Source: Diospyros lotus (Eukaryota; Streptophyta; Magnoliopsida; Ericales; Ebenaceae). Taken from it: a stretch of 64,000 nucleotides of DNA. Under the pieces are notes generated by a model, which was not told the origin of the DNA, searched no databases, and was given only the letters and a program-made list of their open reading frames with translations. Location of the stretch: the NCBI RefSeq assembly GCF_014633365.1, contig NC_068342.1:3148622-3212621 (forward strand). The letters run 5' to 3'. How positions within the stretch are numbered: the stretch's first letter is position 1; each line of letters opens with the position of its first letter. Of this stretch, positions 36,201-46,252 are shown piece after piece. Position numbers and translations under genes: made by a program.

Positions 36201-39200
36201 GGTCTCTTGTGCTTGGTTAGAGAATTAAAGGGAAAGGACTTAGGCTTATGGGAATTGCCGTGAGTAAAAATTATAATACAAAGTATAAAATATGTAATTA
36301 CTTTTTGTGACGGTGAGCCTTGGTAGCAACGGTAAGGTTCCTCCATTGTGACTGAAAGGTCATAGGTTCAAGTTGTGGAAACAATCTTTTTGCAAAAAGC
36401 AAGGAGAAGACTGTGTACAAGTATGACACGGACCTTGCAAAGCTGGGAGCGTCATGCACTGGAGATGCCATTTTTTCAGTCAAACCTCACTGCCATCACG
36501 ATATTTAAATATTGCCCATGGTTAGCCGAGGTATTTAGTGAAGTAGATCATGCGTGTAATTCAGATGATCTCTTCCCAGCTTTTATAGCGCATATTTACA
36601 AACATTAGATAGATTTTATAGACTTCTATTACTAGTTTTGTGTTGTTTCAGTTGGCTTGCAGATGTAAACCATTTGGAACTTTTCTAGAGACAAAGAGAA
36701 TGATAAAAGTATTTGTAAATGTTTGGGAACATTTAAAAAGAAAACTAGAGAATGTCTTGGTAATTCTCTTTCATATATCCTTAAAAAATATGAAGGAATA
36801 TTGAAAAATTGAGTAGCTAAAGCTGAAAATCTATTTCCAATCACCTTAAATCAAGTGGCTTCTGTTGGATCTTATAATCTTCCTCTGTCTTCATTAAGAA
36901 ACATAAGTGACTAATCCTTGGGAAAAAAGGTTGAGAAAACTCAAATGCCAGTCTCTATTATAGGTGCTTTGAAAGGTTCCCTCATTTCTATGTGTAATTA
37001 GCATAATTTTGCCAAAAACTGCATGTCATCTACCATAATTGCGATAATAAGATAGAAGGAAGTTATAATCACAAAACCAATGCAGCAAAGATTAGAAAAT
37101 TGAGAGCAATGTCTTGATGGGTAATACATGCTTCTATTGATTGATTTCTTTTATTTTTAGTCTCCCCAAAGTTCCAGTTTGTCCATTGTACTATTTGAGT
37201 ATTTGTTATTGTTACAATTAGGAGCACTAGGATCACTCTAATCACAGCCAAATACACAACACACCCTCACCCAATTCAATCACAATCAACAGAAATAGAA
37301 AACAAAATTGGAAACTGTAATGAAATAGGAAAGAAACAACCAAACCACACAAGAAGACAAGGATTTTATCCTGGTTCAGATTGCTGTGAGCAATCCTACA
37401 TCTAGCCTCTTTGATCCGAGAGCAATCCACTAGAAATCTTGATAGAATCAGTACAAGAAACCCTCTCACATGAGTACAATACAACTGAGATTACAAAGCG
37501 CTACTTGTCTAGACTTTCCTCTCAATTTTCACAGCACTCATTATCAGAAAATGAATGATGATCTAAGCGACTGCCCCCTGTTTTCCATTTACACCATTAG
37601 GGCTGAAATTACAAGGGATAATAAAAGACAACACAATCTCTAAAATACCCTCATATGACTGTTATCCTTAGGAACACCTAACTAACTAAACTGTTGCTCA
37701 AATACAAATCCGACTCCACTGATTTTTCCTGATTCTTCTAAGTCTTCTAGAATGTACTCGACACAAAACACAACAGTTATATTTCCAAGGTTGTAATATT
37801 GATTTTCATCATTGAGATGACTGTTTTCACAGTAATCTTAGTATATCCAGATTAGAATATCATTTAACTTTTGCTTGATACTAAATAGATTAAGTTTATA
37901 TTTTGCAATAGCAGATTTTTTGTTATTTTTTCCATATCGTTGAGATGCCTTATCAATATCTCTGTATGACATGAGCATCCATCTTGGCCATTATTCCTAT
38001 TAGATGATTTGCTAACATTGCTTTCTTTTGGATGCCGTAATGTTCTGGCCATAAGTATATTAAACTTCTAGTTGTGGGGTTTTGTGATGAGAGCTTTCCC
38101 TCTGTTATTTCTAGAGGGGAGGTAAGACCACAAGGATGGTTTTTGTCCACAGATTTAATATCATTGCTTACTGAAGGCATGGAGTTTCCTTACTATTCTT
38201 GCTAGGACATGCTGTTATAAGGTCTTATTATTTAAAAGATGGGAAATAACTAAACAGCATTTAACTACCAAATGCAGAAATAAAAAATAAATGAGGGAAA
38301 TATGTCAAGTAATTTTTTCCTTGTAGAGATGCAGCTGCTCTAGCACAATTCTGGGCTTGGCTGGAGGAGGAAATTCAGAAAGACGTAGTATTAACAGAGG
38401 TTGAAATTGCAGACAAACTTCTCGGATTTCGTTCAAAGCAAGCTGGTTTTCTTGACACAAGTTTCGATACAATAAGTGGTAAAACTTCGCATTTACTACT
38501 GACCTTCCTAAACAGCATCATTCATCTCTTATTGTTTTTTCTTTCAAATACTCCAAACTTTTATAAATTCACAAATAGACAAAATTATCTACAAAATATG
38601 TTTTATGAATTTTCTTAAGTTTCTCTTGTCAATTCCCATGGATATGGATTTCAATTTTCGAACTCAGTAAACTCATAATTTTGTTGGTGATGTTTGCATA
38701 AAAAATTAAGTATTTTTGTCCATGTTACTAATAACAAGAACAACCTATCAAACCTTAATTCCTAGAGGTGGGATCAACTACATGGATTCTAATGTGCCAA
38801 CCATCTGTATCTATACCTATATCTGCAGCTATGTTACTTATGCTCGAAGTTTTATTATCAAATATTGCCAAATGTTGAACTAAATTTTCAAGTACAAAAT
38901 TTGTTTTAGTTTTTGAATCTGAAACTACCTTCTATAACTAATAATAACAACATATCAAGCCTTAATCTCACTATGTGATTTCAGGTATATGAATTCTAGC
39001 TTGCTCACCAATCATTTCTATCTTTGGCCTTTTCTCATGTCATAATTAGAAGTCTCCCACCAAGTTTTTCTTAGTCTTCCTCTACCTCTTCTACTAAACA
39101 CTTGCTCCATTCCATCCACCCACTTCTTTGGAGCCTTAATTAATATTATTTTAATCATGTCTCACGCATTTTATCTTTAATCTTTAATAGGAGCCACTCT

Positions 39201-41378
39201 AAAATTTATACGAACCACCTTTCTGTAATCACATCCAAATTTATTGGCTGGTAGGTAATGATTGAAAATTCTTTTCCTGCTTTAATTGTTAGCTGCTTGT
39301 GTTGCTAAACATGCTTGAAAGAAGATCTACTTAAAGTTTCAGACTCAAGCATAATGTGACTGATCACATACAACATTTATTTTTGCTTTAATTAGACATT
39401 AATAATAGTTTTCCTGGGTTGTTTGAATCTTTTTTGTTAGATATGATTGGAAATCTAGAAATCATGTAGCCAACCTCACCTAGTGGGATTAAGGCTTGTA
39501 ATTGTTGTATTTGAAATCTTTCTTGTTAGGGGGTATGATGTGGGACTGTCTCAAGGGAGATTTGGACGGGTATGTCATAGGTGTAGAAGTAGATTTTAGA
39601 TGTATTTATATTTGTGATTATGTGGGGAAATTGTTTCTTTAATTTCTTGTATTTGTGGGTAGTTTTAATTTTATGTTGGACATATATATGTCTCTCTGAA
39701 TTTTGGATTGTGAGGCAGTTATTGTATACAGTTCCTCAGATTTTCTCTTCTCAACTGCTCTCTTCTCTCTCAATTTTCTCTGTTCTTCTTTTTCTTATCC
39801 GTTTCTTCCTCTTTCACTCCTCTTTTTCTTTCTCTTATCTTCTCCATTCTTTTCTGTCCTACATCAGGGTGCCCATATCTCACTAAAATTTGATACCACG
39901 ATCATGCTGGAAGTCTTAACTATTTAGGGATCTAAGATTAGCTGGCAATTAGGTGAAGTCTTATTTCATGGCAAGTTTTATATTCAGTTTAAAATATGCA
40001 ACATTGACCATGTTAAATGGATTTAATTTGCAAACCATTTCTTTATTACTTTCAAAGAACTTTCCCTTCCCCTATAATCTAAGATATACACCTGCATTTA
40101 TATGTGGTAACAATTCATTGTTAAAATAGAAGCTTCAAAAAAAACTTTACAATGGTTATTTGAAGTGATATTAAGAGTGCAATTTATCTCATGAGGAGCA
40201 GGATTGCGGCAGCACAAATAACAAAAAACTCTCTAATTGGAGTGGATTATGGTCAAATCCCAAATACTATCTAAGATAATTGTTATCCATGAAATCGCTA
40301 TTATTCATTGTGTGTGTAATATTCAATTTGCAAGCTATGCCATTGATATGTAAGCTTGTGCACAAGAGAAAGAGTTGGTTGTCACAGGATTACTTCCTGA
40401 AAGCAATTCTTTTTTTATCTTACGTAGGGATGTAAACTGGTCCCCAATAACCCCATTTAAAATCCCCTAATTAAAACAAGTATGAAAATTCATAGTTGGG
40501 GGATATAGGCATAAGCCTTATTTGAACATTTATAAAAACAAGTACCCCTTTACATCCTTAATCTGTAATAGCAATGGGGTAGTCCATGTCCAATTGTGGA
40601 GGGATATGATATTCTCACTTACTAATGCCTTGATGCCCTCATAATGCTTTGTTGTTAGGTCTTGTTGACCCAAAATCTTTTATACTTTTATGGTATTATA
40701 TACTGAGTCAATTTTGGGTGTGCCATTTTCCCCACCTGATTATGTTATTCCCTTGTCATGCAGCTCTCACTTTTCTGCCAGTATAGGGCTCCACCCTAGC
40801 TCTACTGGTATCTCCATGGGGTCCACAATGATTATCAAAAAATAATGCACTTGACTCCCTTTCTAACATCAGTTTGTCACAGGCTCACATCTCAAAACTA
40901 ATTGTTATTAGGTATGGTTGTGGTTGTTGCTAACCCAAAATCTTATGCGCCTGTGTTGTACTTCATCTCCAACCTATTAAAAGCATTTCAATTTAGAAAT
41001 TTTTCTATCAAATGATTAATGAAGAAGAAAAAAATTGCAGGTCTGTTTGATCAGGCACTATTAAAGCTTAGATATGAAAAATCTAGTTGAAGCTTGCAGT
41101 AAATAAATCCTGAATCAGCATTTATCCATTCAAAAGCCCTCTTATTTTGTTTATTAAGCATCTCTCACTATTAGATTGATTCCACAGCTTCTGGTGCAAA
41201 TGGTGCTATTATACATTACAAACCAGAACCAGATAATTGTAGTATTGTGGATGCAAAAACACTTTTCCTGTTAGACAGTGGAGCTCAATATGTTGATGGA
41301 ACAACTGATGTGACCAGGACAGTGCACTTTGGGGAACCATCTGCAAGGCAAAAAGAATGTTTCACTCGTGTTCTACAG
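18250..41378 (+). CDS. APP2: Xaa-Pro aminopeptidase P, chloroplast type (APP2-like), copy 1, 3' end missing
   Basis: Eight exons with intact frame: 18250-18576, 19097-19222, 19339-19458, 21413-21688, 21866-22038, 22668-22931, 38327-38478, 41188-41378, together 543 codons. The Ser-rich start ([15 protein letters not shown]) looks like a plastid transit peptide. Then come the creatinase N domain ([40 protein letters not shown]), the middle domain, and the start of the M24 metallopeptidase domain with [33 protein letters not shown] and the exon end FTRVLQ. Both Asp metal ligands (DSGAQ, DVTR) are present. The His and two Glu ligands of the family are not, because about 165-170 C-terminal residues are not found before the N gap at 42382. 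The enzyme removes N-terminal residues before proline. Intron 6 is ~15.4 kb and filled with transposons. Confidence 0.92.
20318..20470 (+). mobile_element. Possible tRNA-derived SINE in APP2-like intron 3
   Basis: A segment with a B-box-like GAGTTCGATACTC preceded by an A-box-like GGACAAGTGATATG about 40 bp upstream, as in Pol III-driven SINEs. No poly(A) end or target duplication was identified. Intron 3 (19459-21412) around it is AT-rich with GAGCTCGACTCATT-type repeats that I cannot classify. Confidence 0.38.
21075..21165 (+). mobile_element. RTE-like LINE 3' tail fragment
   Basis: It runs AATGACTGGCTACCTAGAAT, then GTGTGACCAACCCCCCATAG, then AAGATTAAGTTTTG and TTGTTGTTG. It is the same consensus as 10236-10336. 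It lies in APP2-like intron 3. Confidence 0.5.
23858..24187 (-). repeat. 3' LTR of outer element
   Basis: TGTCACATTCC to GGGTCATGACA. It is bounded by TSD TGTGG outside and a purine tract inside. Confidence 0.92.
25023..25439 (+). repeat. 5' LTR of inner gypsy element, copy 1
   Basis: 417 bp. Contains an AT-rich repeat of CTACTTGATTTAGGATT units and a TATA-like ACTATAAATATGCC near 25245-25258, a plausible core promoter of the element. Confidence 0.93.
25442..25453 (+). other. Primer-binding site of inner gypsy element
   Basis: TGGTATCAGAGC, complementary to the 3' end of initiator tRNA-Met, two bases inside the 5' LTR. Confidence 0.9.
25472..26656 (+). pseudogene. Gypsy gag, copy 1
   Basis: It starts [12 protein letters not shown] at 25472. 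The order is an N-terminal Gln-rich coiled region, a retrotransposon gag domain ([17 protein letters not shown] to LRLAERN) and a CCHC knuckle [14 protein letters not shown] near 26554-26595. Stops at the end of 25472-26035 (TGA) and at 26051-26053 (TAG) break it; the second is private to this copy (TGG in copy 2). Confidence 0.9.
26657..29932 (+). pseudogene. Gypsy protease-RT-RNase H-integrase, copy 1
   Basis: Protease motif [12 protein letters not shown] near 26820-26855. RT blocks [14 protein letters not shown] and [12 protein letters not shown] (27670-27820), with the catalytic Y-x-DD box wrecked by a small deletion after VVVYFD (27866-27888). RNase [17 protein letters not shown] near 28290. 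Integrase has a HHCC zinc finger ([10 protein letters not shown] to CYICQ), DDE residues in [18 protein letters not shown] and [11 protein letters not shown], and a C-terminal GPY/F-type module ([11 protein letters not shown]). No chromodomain was seen. Stops shared with copy 2 include the codons at 26654, 26879, 27182, 28448, 28496, 28612 and 29334. A 1-bp deletion near 27463 and loss of one 12-bp unit near 27357 are private to this copy. Confidence 0.93.
29944..30360 (+). repeat. 3' LTR of inner gypsy element, copy 1
   Basis: 417 bp, about 4% different from the 5' LTR. Differences are mostly transitions. Confidence 0.93.
30764..31411 (-). pseudogene. gag remnant of outer element
   Basis: Two minus-strand frames. 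31411-31157 gives a gypsy-gag-like segment ([34 protein letters not shown]) and 31117-30764 gives the following segment ([16 protein letters not shown]) with a Lys/Glu-rich tail. A stop and frameshift separate them. This is the only coding similarity recognised in the outer element. The 1.4 kb between it and the PBS (31412-32854) shows no recognised coding. Confidence 0.62.
32871..33198 (-). repeat. 5' LTR of outer element
   Basis: Same termini as the left LTR. PBS complement at 32855-32868 with a 2-nt spacer; TSD TGTGG outside. Confidence 0.92.
34015..35303. other. Intron sequence, nothing recognised
   Basis: Part of APP2-like intron 6. AT-rich, with GGTTAA/TTAACC-rich stretches at 34190-34400. 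Possibly old repeat debris. No ORF or terminal repeat could be supported. Confidence 0.4.
35309..35889 (+). mobile_element. Solo LTR with perfect 5-bp TSD
   Basis: 581 bp beginning TGTTAGAATG and ending TTTATAACA, with perfect 5-bp inverted termini. It is flanked by TGGAT on both sides (35304-35308, 35890-35894). A TATA-like CTATAAATAG at 35478-35487 suggests plus orientation. No internal region, PBS or second LTR is present, so it is the product of LTR-LTR recombination. Superfamily not determinable with certainty; length and 5-bp TSD suit copia. Confidence 0.83.
36313..36476 (+). mobile_element. Au-like SINE
   Basis: It starts GTGAGCCTTGGTAGCAACGG (A-box region). A B-box-like GGTCATAGGTTCAAGTTGTG follows about 45 bp later, then GGAAACAATCTTTTTGCAAA, and a tail GTCATGCACTGGAGATGCC before T6. 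This order is that of the plant Au SINE family as I recall it. The copy is diverged. It lies in APP2-like intron 6. Confidence 0.8.
37210..37775. mobile_element. Solo LTR with perfect 5-bp TSD
   Basis: 566 bp from TGTTACAATTAGG to AAAACACAACA, with inverted TGTT/AACA termini and target duplication GTTAT on both sides (37205-37209, 37776-37780). No internal region remains. It differs in sequence from the solo LTR at 35309. Confidence 0.8.
38735..39210 (-). mobile_element. Two RTE-like LINE 3'-end fragments, minus orientation
   Basis: AAACCTTAATTCCTAGAGGT, GGGATCAACTACATGGATTC (38750-38795) and, again, CAAGCCTTAATCTCACTATG with GGTATATGAATTCTAGC (38955-39000) are the reverse complement of the tail consensus seen at 10236 and 39435. 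The second continues with AGTCTTCCTCTACCTCTTCT (about 39075-39095), also typical of these plant LINE ends. Both lie in APP2-like intron 7. Confidence 0.55.
39435..39515 (+). mobile_element. RTE-like LINE 3' tail fragment
   Basis: AGATATGATTGGAAATCTAG, ATGTAGCCAACCTCACCTAG and GGGATTAAGGCTTGTAATTG, followed by TTGTAT. It is the best match in the window to the shared tail consensus. Confidence 0.58.
39536..39866 (+). mobile_element. Solo LTR with near-perfect TSD
   Basis: 331 bp beginning TGATGTGGGACTG and ending CCTACATCA, with TGATGT/ACATCA perfect 6-bp inverted termini. Flanks are GGGTA (39531-39535) and GGGTG (39867-39871), one mismatch. It has a strongly pyrimidine-rich 3' half. It lies just downstream of a LINE tail in APP2-like intron 7. 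Confidence 0.68.
40428..40555. mobile_element. Possible small MITE
   Basis: GGATGTAAACTGGTCCCC at the left and, inverted at the right, GGATGTAAAGGGGTAC, about 125 bp apart. Short imperfect TIRs only; no clear target duplication. Confidence 0.35.
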
Positions 41379-42381
41379 GTACTTTTTTGATCTGTCCTGT
41401 GTGCTTGTTCACACAATATGCTATACCTGAAAAGGTAGTATTATGTTTCTCATAGTACATGCTATGAAATCTGAAGTAAAAAAAAAAAAGTACAGTTGCA
41501 GTCTTGGAGTTAATAAATTATATTAAATAAATGAAGTAGAAAGGTGATATTTGGGCTGCTGCTTAGAACCATTCCACAACATCTTAGTTTCTGTTTTGAG
41601 CCTTTTATAGCAGTTTTTTTTCTCTCACCTCAATGTGACCTCTTCAAAGTAGGTTCTTGGTTTACAACAAATTAGCAATTTGTCCCTATAGTTGATGAAT
41701 AATTAGTTGATAGACAAAAATTGATTAGCTTGAAACTTATGATCATGCACTGTTTCTGAAATTTGTGTAATATTCTCCTTTTTTAAATTACAATTACTAA
41801 CAACTAAAGAAGCTGAGGTGTAATTCTTGCCATTTTGGAGCCTATATTTTGAAATCCAAACATATGACCACGTCTTTTGCTTCAAACATAATCTGAAAAG
41901 TCAACGCATTACTTGAATTCAAACTTGTTTGTACTTCATGTGATGGCGCCTGTGCCTAACATCATTGAGTCGTGGCTTGACTTTGTTAATATAAAAAATT
42001 ATTTTTTTCAATGAGATATAACTTAATGGGACTCTAACTGAAGTCTCTATTATTATGGAACAGCCTAAGCTGCTGGGGTTTCTTCTGAGGGAAGTCAATA
42101 AGATAGATTCTCATAGCAATTTTCTCGTAGGGAAGAATGAGTGTAGAACTCTTGAGGAGAACATATTCATTGGCTTTCCAAATGATCTAACTTAAGAAGC
42201 AGATATGAATATAGGGGCTAACAGTTAAGCACTGGATTTTGAAAAAACTTTGGTCTGATTGAGAAAAAAATGCTGGGAGTCGGGACTGTAATGAATTTCT
42301 TTGTAGCTTCTAGCATGGGATCCATATTGTCTGACAAAGGGGTGGATGTATTAGGTCTCTTCCTTTTAATAGCCGTTTTTT
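41379..42381. other. APP2-like intron sequence up to the assembly gap
   Basis: The donor GT follows exon 41188-41378 at 41379. The next expected coding segment of aminopeptidase P was not found. An open stretch at 42061-42200 (KLLGFLLREVNKIDSHSN in frame) does not resemble the family and I could not assign it. Confidence 0.45.
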
Positions 42382-42481
42382 NNNNNNNNNNNNNNNNNNN
42401 NNNNNNNNNNNNNNNNNNNNNNNNNNNNNNNNNNNNNNNNNNNNNNNNNNNNNNNNNNNNNNNNNNNNNNNNNNNNNNNNN
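42382..42481. other. Assembly gap, exactly 100 N
   Basis: 100 consecutive N, a common placeholder for a scaffold gap of unknown size. The first base after it begins the second copy of the long repeat. Confidence 0.99.
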
Positions 42482-43443
42482 TGATTTATAACAATGACAG
42501 TTCAGCTAGAGACGCCTTATTGCATGTTTGAAGCAGGAAGCACACAAGCATGGGGGGCTTTACAGAACGTAGATGAATGTATGAAATGCCAGTACATGAA
42601 TACTTTGTGAATGTATAATAGTATCCCGGCATTGAGACTTATCTGTCTCAGCACCAAGCTTTGCAATTTTCCAGCAAGTCCAGGCTTGTCAATTTATTGA
42701 GCATGGATCTAGGCCAACCCTGTCTTTCTCTCCCATCTAAGATCCTCGGAGAATTCTGTAAGTGCAGCTCGGGGTCACCATCTGATATGGAAAGGTAATA
42801 TCGAGCAGTTCCATCATCGACTTGCATGCTTCTCTTCAAGGAATCAATTATCCTTCTCTTGCCTCGATCAGAGCACACCCTATTCAACAGGCAGTTGGCC
42901 TTCCTGTCAGGGATTCCCTCCAGATAGAGTACTGCCACTTCCCTTTTGGCATAAGCATCCAGCTCTATGTAGCATGTACCACCAATCAGAAGGTCAAAGT
43001 TGCCTACAGGGATTAGCAATCTCTCCCTTGAGTATATGCCATGGTCACTCATCATATTGTTCAAGCGTTTTATGTCCATAACCTACAGACATGCACAAAA
43101 AGTGTCATACAAAAACATTTGACACCAACTAAAGACTAAAAATACTATAATAGTTTGAAAAATCTCAAGAAAAAAAGTTCAAAACAAGAAAACCATGCAC
43201 AATCAAGGAGTGCATGACCAGAAGAAATAAACATAGCAATGACAAAAGGCAGTTTTGTATAGGCAACTTGATGGGGCTCCATTCCACTCTTTTCATTGGG
43301 GAAGACAACCTAGAGTCTTACGCCAACTGGGTGTTCCCTAAGGGACAAAACCCGGCTAGGTACAATCATAAAATGGATCAACTGGTTGGTCCTTTCAAGC
43401 ATGTAATGGAAATTATTTCTAAACATTATCTCATTTGTTAGCC

Positions 43444-43544
43444 TTACAGAGGTCATGGCTGAGATAGAGATGGTTGGAAAGCTAGAATTTATGTGTGACC
43501 AACCCCATCTAATAGGATTAAGGCTTGTGATATTGTTATTGTAT
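43444..43544 (+). mobile_element. RTE-like LINE 3' tail fragment, copy 2
   Basis: Same sequence as 10236-10336, in the same F-box intron. Confidence 0.55.
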
Positions 43545-43872
43545 TTTATGATTAAGCAGGCCATAACAAGTTTTTTGTCATTGCGGGTTCTCCTAATGCA
43601 TTTGTGGAAAGATAAGAATTTTTTTAATGAGGTGCCAGAAGTAACTAGCACATGAGAATTCAGAAATGATGTTTTCCAGGGAGTTGTAGAGTTTCAAACA
43701 GGTGCACCAGCAACACAACCATGAATATTATTTCTTGCTATATGTTATCTTTTTTTTTTTCCTGTAAATTTCTTGCTGTATGTTATCAAGACATGAAAAT
43801 AATGCATTAGATCATGATTGGTACATTCATCACACGAATGATGATTGACCACCAACTCTAAGCAAAAGCTAT

Positions 43873-44259
43873 GGGTAAATCACACTAAAGATCACTAAAC
43901 TTTAGTGTGCTTTTCATTTTGGTCAGTAAACTTTAAAAAATTTTGCAATGTGGTCACATGTAAGATTTTCTGGCTAATGTGGCAAATAATAAAAATTATT
44001 GTGCAATGACAACTAATTAGAACGTGCTACGTGTCAATATATAATAATATTATATTGAAATATTATTGCAGAATATTTTTATTGTTTACCATATCAGCGC
44101 CACGTCACCCACTCCGGCTATAAAGTGGCTGAAAAATCATATATGTGACCACATTGCAAAACTTTTTAAACTTCTGTGATCATATTAAAAAGAATTAAAG
44201 TTTAGTGATCAAAATGAAAAACACACTAAAGTTTAGTGATCTTTGGTGTGATTTACCCC
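43873..44259. mobile_element. Mutator-like MITE, copy 2
   Basis: Same element as 10665-11051 with the same 9-bp AAAAGCTAT flanks, so it was present before the two copies separated. Confidence 0.88.
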
Positions 44260-46252
44260 AAAAGCTATTAACTCCAAGGTTCTATAACCTCCGTGAGCTT
44301 CAAAGCATGAGGCTAACTTCTCAGCAGCAGCACCCTCTCAGAACTTAATAAATACCTTTACACATTTTACTAGTACGTGCTAAGTCATGGCATGGAGAAA
44401 ATGACGGGAAATAAGAACAACTTTTCCAGCGTGATTATCATCATCGTTCATGCTTTTCGTTATTTAAATTTAATGGATACTGAACTCTTTTCATGACCTA
44501 TCTTAATGATAATTAAGGATAATTCTCCTGAGTGATTAATGCGTAGAAACAAATCTTTAATCCCCTTGTACAACCAGATACAAGATTTCATATCCTTTTA
44601 GGTGACATTTGTAGATTTTTTTTTTTTTCTTCTTTTGTGTTTACAGGGAGGAGATGCTTGGAGTGTTCCTAAAAGGGGTGTTAAATGCTAAATTAGAGAA
44701 AGAAACTGGAAGGCATACAACCCAGGGAAAAGTGAAGTATATCTTAGCTCAAAGATAATACAAAACTAACACTAATTAACATAGAATATTAGCATCTCTT
44801 TTAAATAGAGGTGATGGTTCTGTAAGAAAAAAGGATATTATAAGGATGTTACAGCTACCCAGCAAAAAAAAAAAAAAAAAGAAGGAAGGATTATAGCCAT
44901 TGGTGCTATGAAAGCTCAGGGGAAGGGGGATCATTTATCTAGTATAACCATGCGTCATGTCCAACATCCAAAGCATTGCAAGGATGAGAGGTTTGTATCA
45001 AATTGAAAATGGGCACGGAGTAAAGGCAGAAGAAGACCAACAAAAACAAGGTTTCAATGGTATGAAGAACACAATTGCCCTAAGCTTGGCCAAAAGAAAT
45101 TCCTTCATGAAGAGCCAATTAAGGATTCGCATTGATCTTTTTCTTGTTTAGTTGAGCAGTCAGCGACTTGTTTCCATCCTCAACATGTTCATGTTTCAAA
45201 ACGAAAACCTGAAACTGAAAGTGCAAATATACATCTTCCCCTCCCTTTGAACCAGGCTTTTGAATGAATTACTACTAACTAATTTCGTGCAACTAGTTTA
45301 AAATATCAAAATGTTGCAAATGTGACCTAATCTTTCATCAATGTTAGGGCTTCTCGTTGACATTAGTTCTTAATTCGTCAATACTATCAGTAAGGCTACT
45401 GCTAGGACAAATAGCTTGTTTTTGATGCTCCACACACCACGGTCGCAACCTCTTCACAAGTTTTGATACATCTAATTATAAGCAACTCCAAATTCGTACA
45501 AGGTTCGGACCTTCAAAGTTTTCAATCCCCATAGCACACAAACGAAATCCGAGAATACCTGAACAGAGTACTTGACAGCGAGGCTAGCAACGGAGTCCCC
45601 ACGGACTAAGTGGTGCGAAATCGCGAAGCGGCCGAGGCCATTGTCTCTCCAGAAGCTTCCGGAGCTGGGATTCCCGACGACGTCCTTCAACTTCCACGGC
45701 GCCTTGAAGGCCCTGGTCTGCATCTCCCGGTCGGAGGCCACAGACCACCACAACCTGCAAACGCACGCCGCCCGAGCTAGATCCACCACCGGGAGCTTCT
45801 CGAAGATTGTCCGGAGCACGTCCCTGCAAACTAGAGCCTCAAAGTTGGAGTTCATCGGCGACAGCACGGTGACCACACCGCCGTTGGACCTGGCGGAGGA
45901 AGCGCAGCCCAGGGTTAGGGTTGGGGCGTTGGGAATTGTAAGGGAATGGGGATGGAGCGGTTGGAGGATGCCTTCGCCTTCGTCTTCGTCTTCGTTGCAA
46001 CAACAATTCATTTTCAGTTATAGAGATGGGAAGAAGGGTGTGGCAATGGTGCTCCCCGGCGTATTTTAGTGCACCGCTGAAAAGGAGAGATTGCCAGTTG
46101 TCATAGCCGAGGCGGCGGCTTCGACGGGGACGTCCACTATCTTGCACCGTATGCGTACTGCGCACATTACATATTCTATTTCTTATTTAATTAAATTGTG
46201 TTTAAATTTAATATATATGCACAGAGTCACCACACCCATAATTTATATTTAT

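Larger units (their letters stand above)
42648..46011 (-). pseudogene. F-box/LysM gene, copy 2, frameshifted near the C-terminus
   Basis: Exons 46011-45559 and 43082-42709 correspond to copy 1. One G is missing from a G run (42771-42774, four G against five in copy 1), which shifts the frame after SISDGDP. The last ~20 family residues are replaced by an unrelated tail ending at 42648. The F-box and LysM parts are intact. One amino-acid change upstream (Glu to Val, T-to-A at about 45873) distinguishes the copies. A homopolymer indel may be an assembly error, in which case the gene is normal. Confidence 0.85.

Noticed and set aside
39614..39927. Two overlapping Ser/Phe/Leu-rich ORFs
   Set aside because: Produced by the pyrimidine-rich 3' half of a solo LTR.
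42270..42491. ORF running through the N gap
   Set aside because: Translation crosses 100 N and is meaningless.
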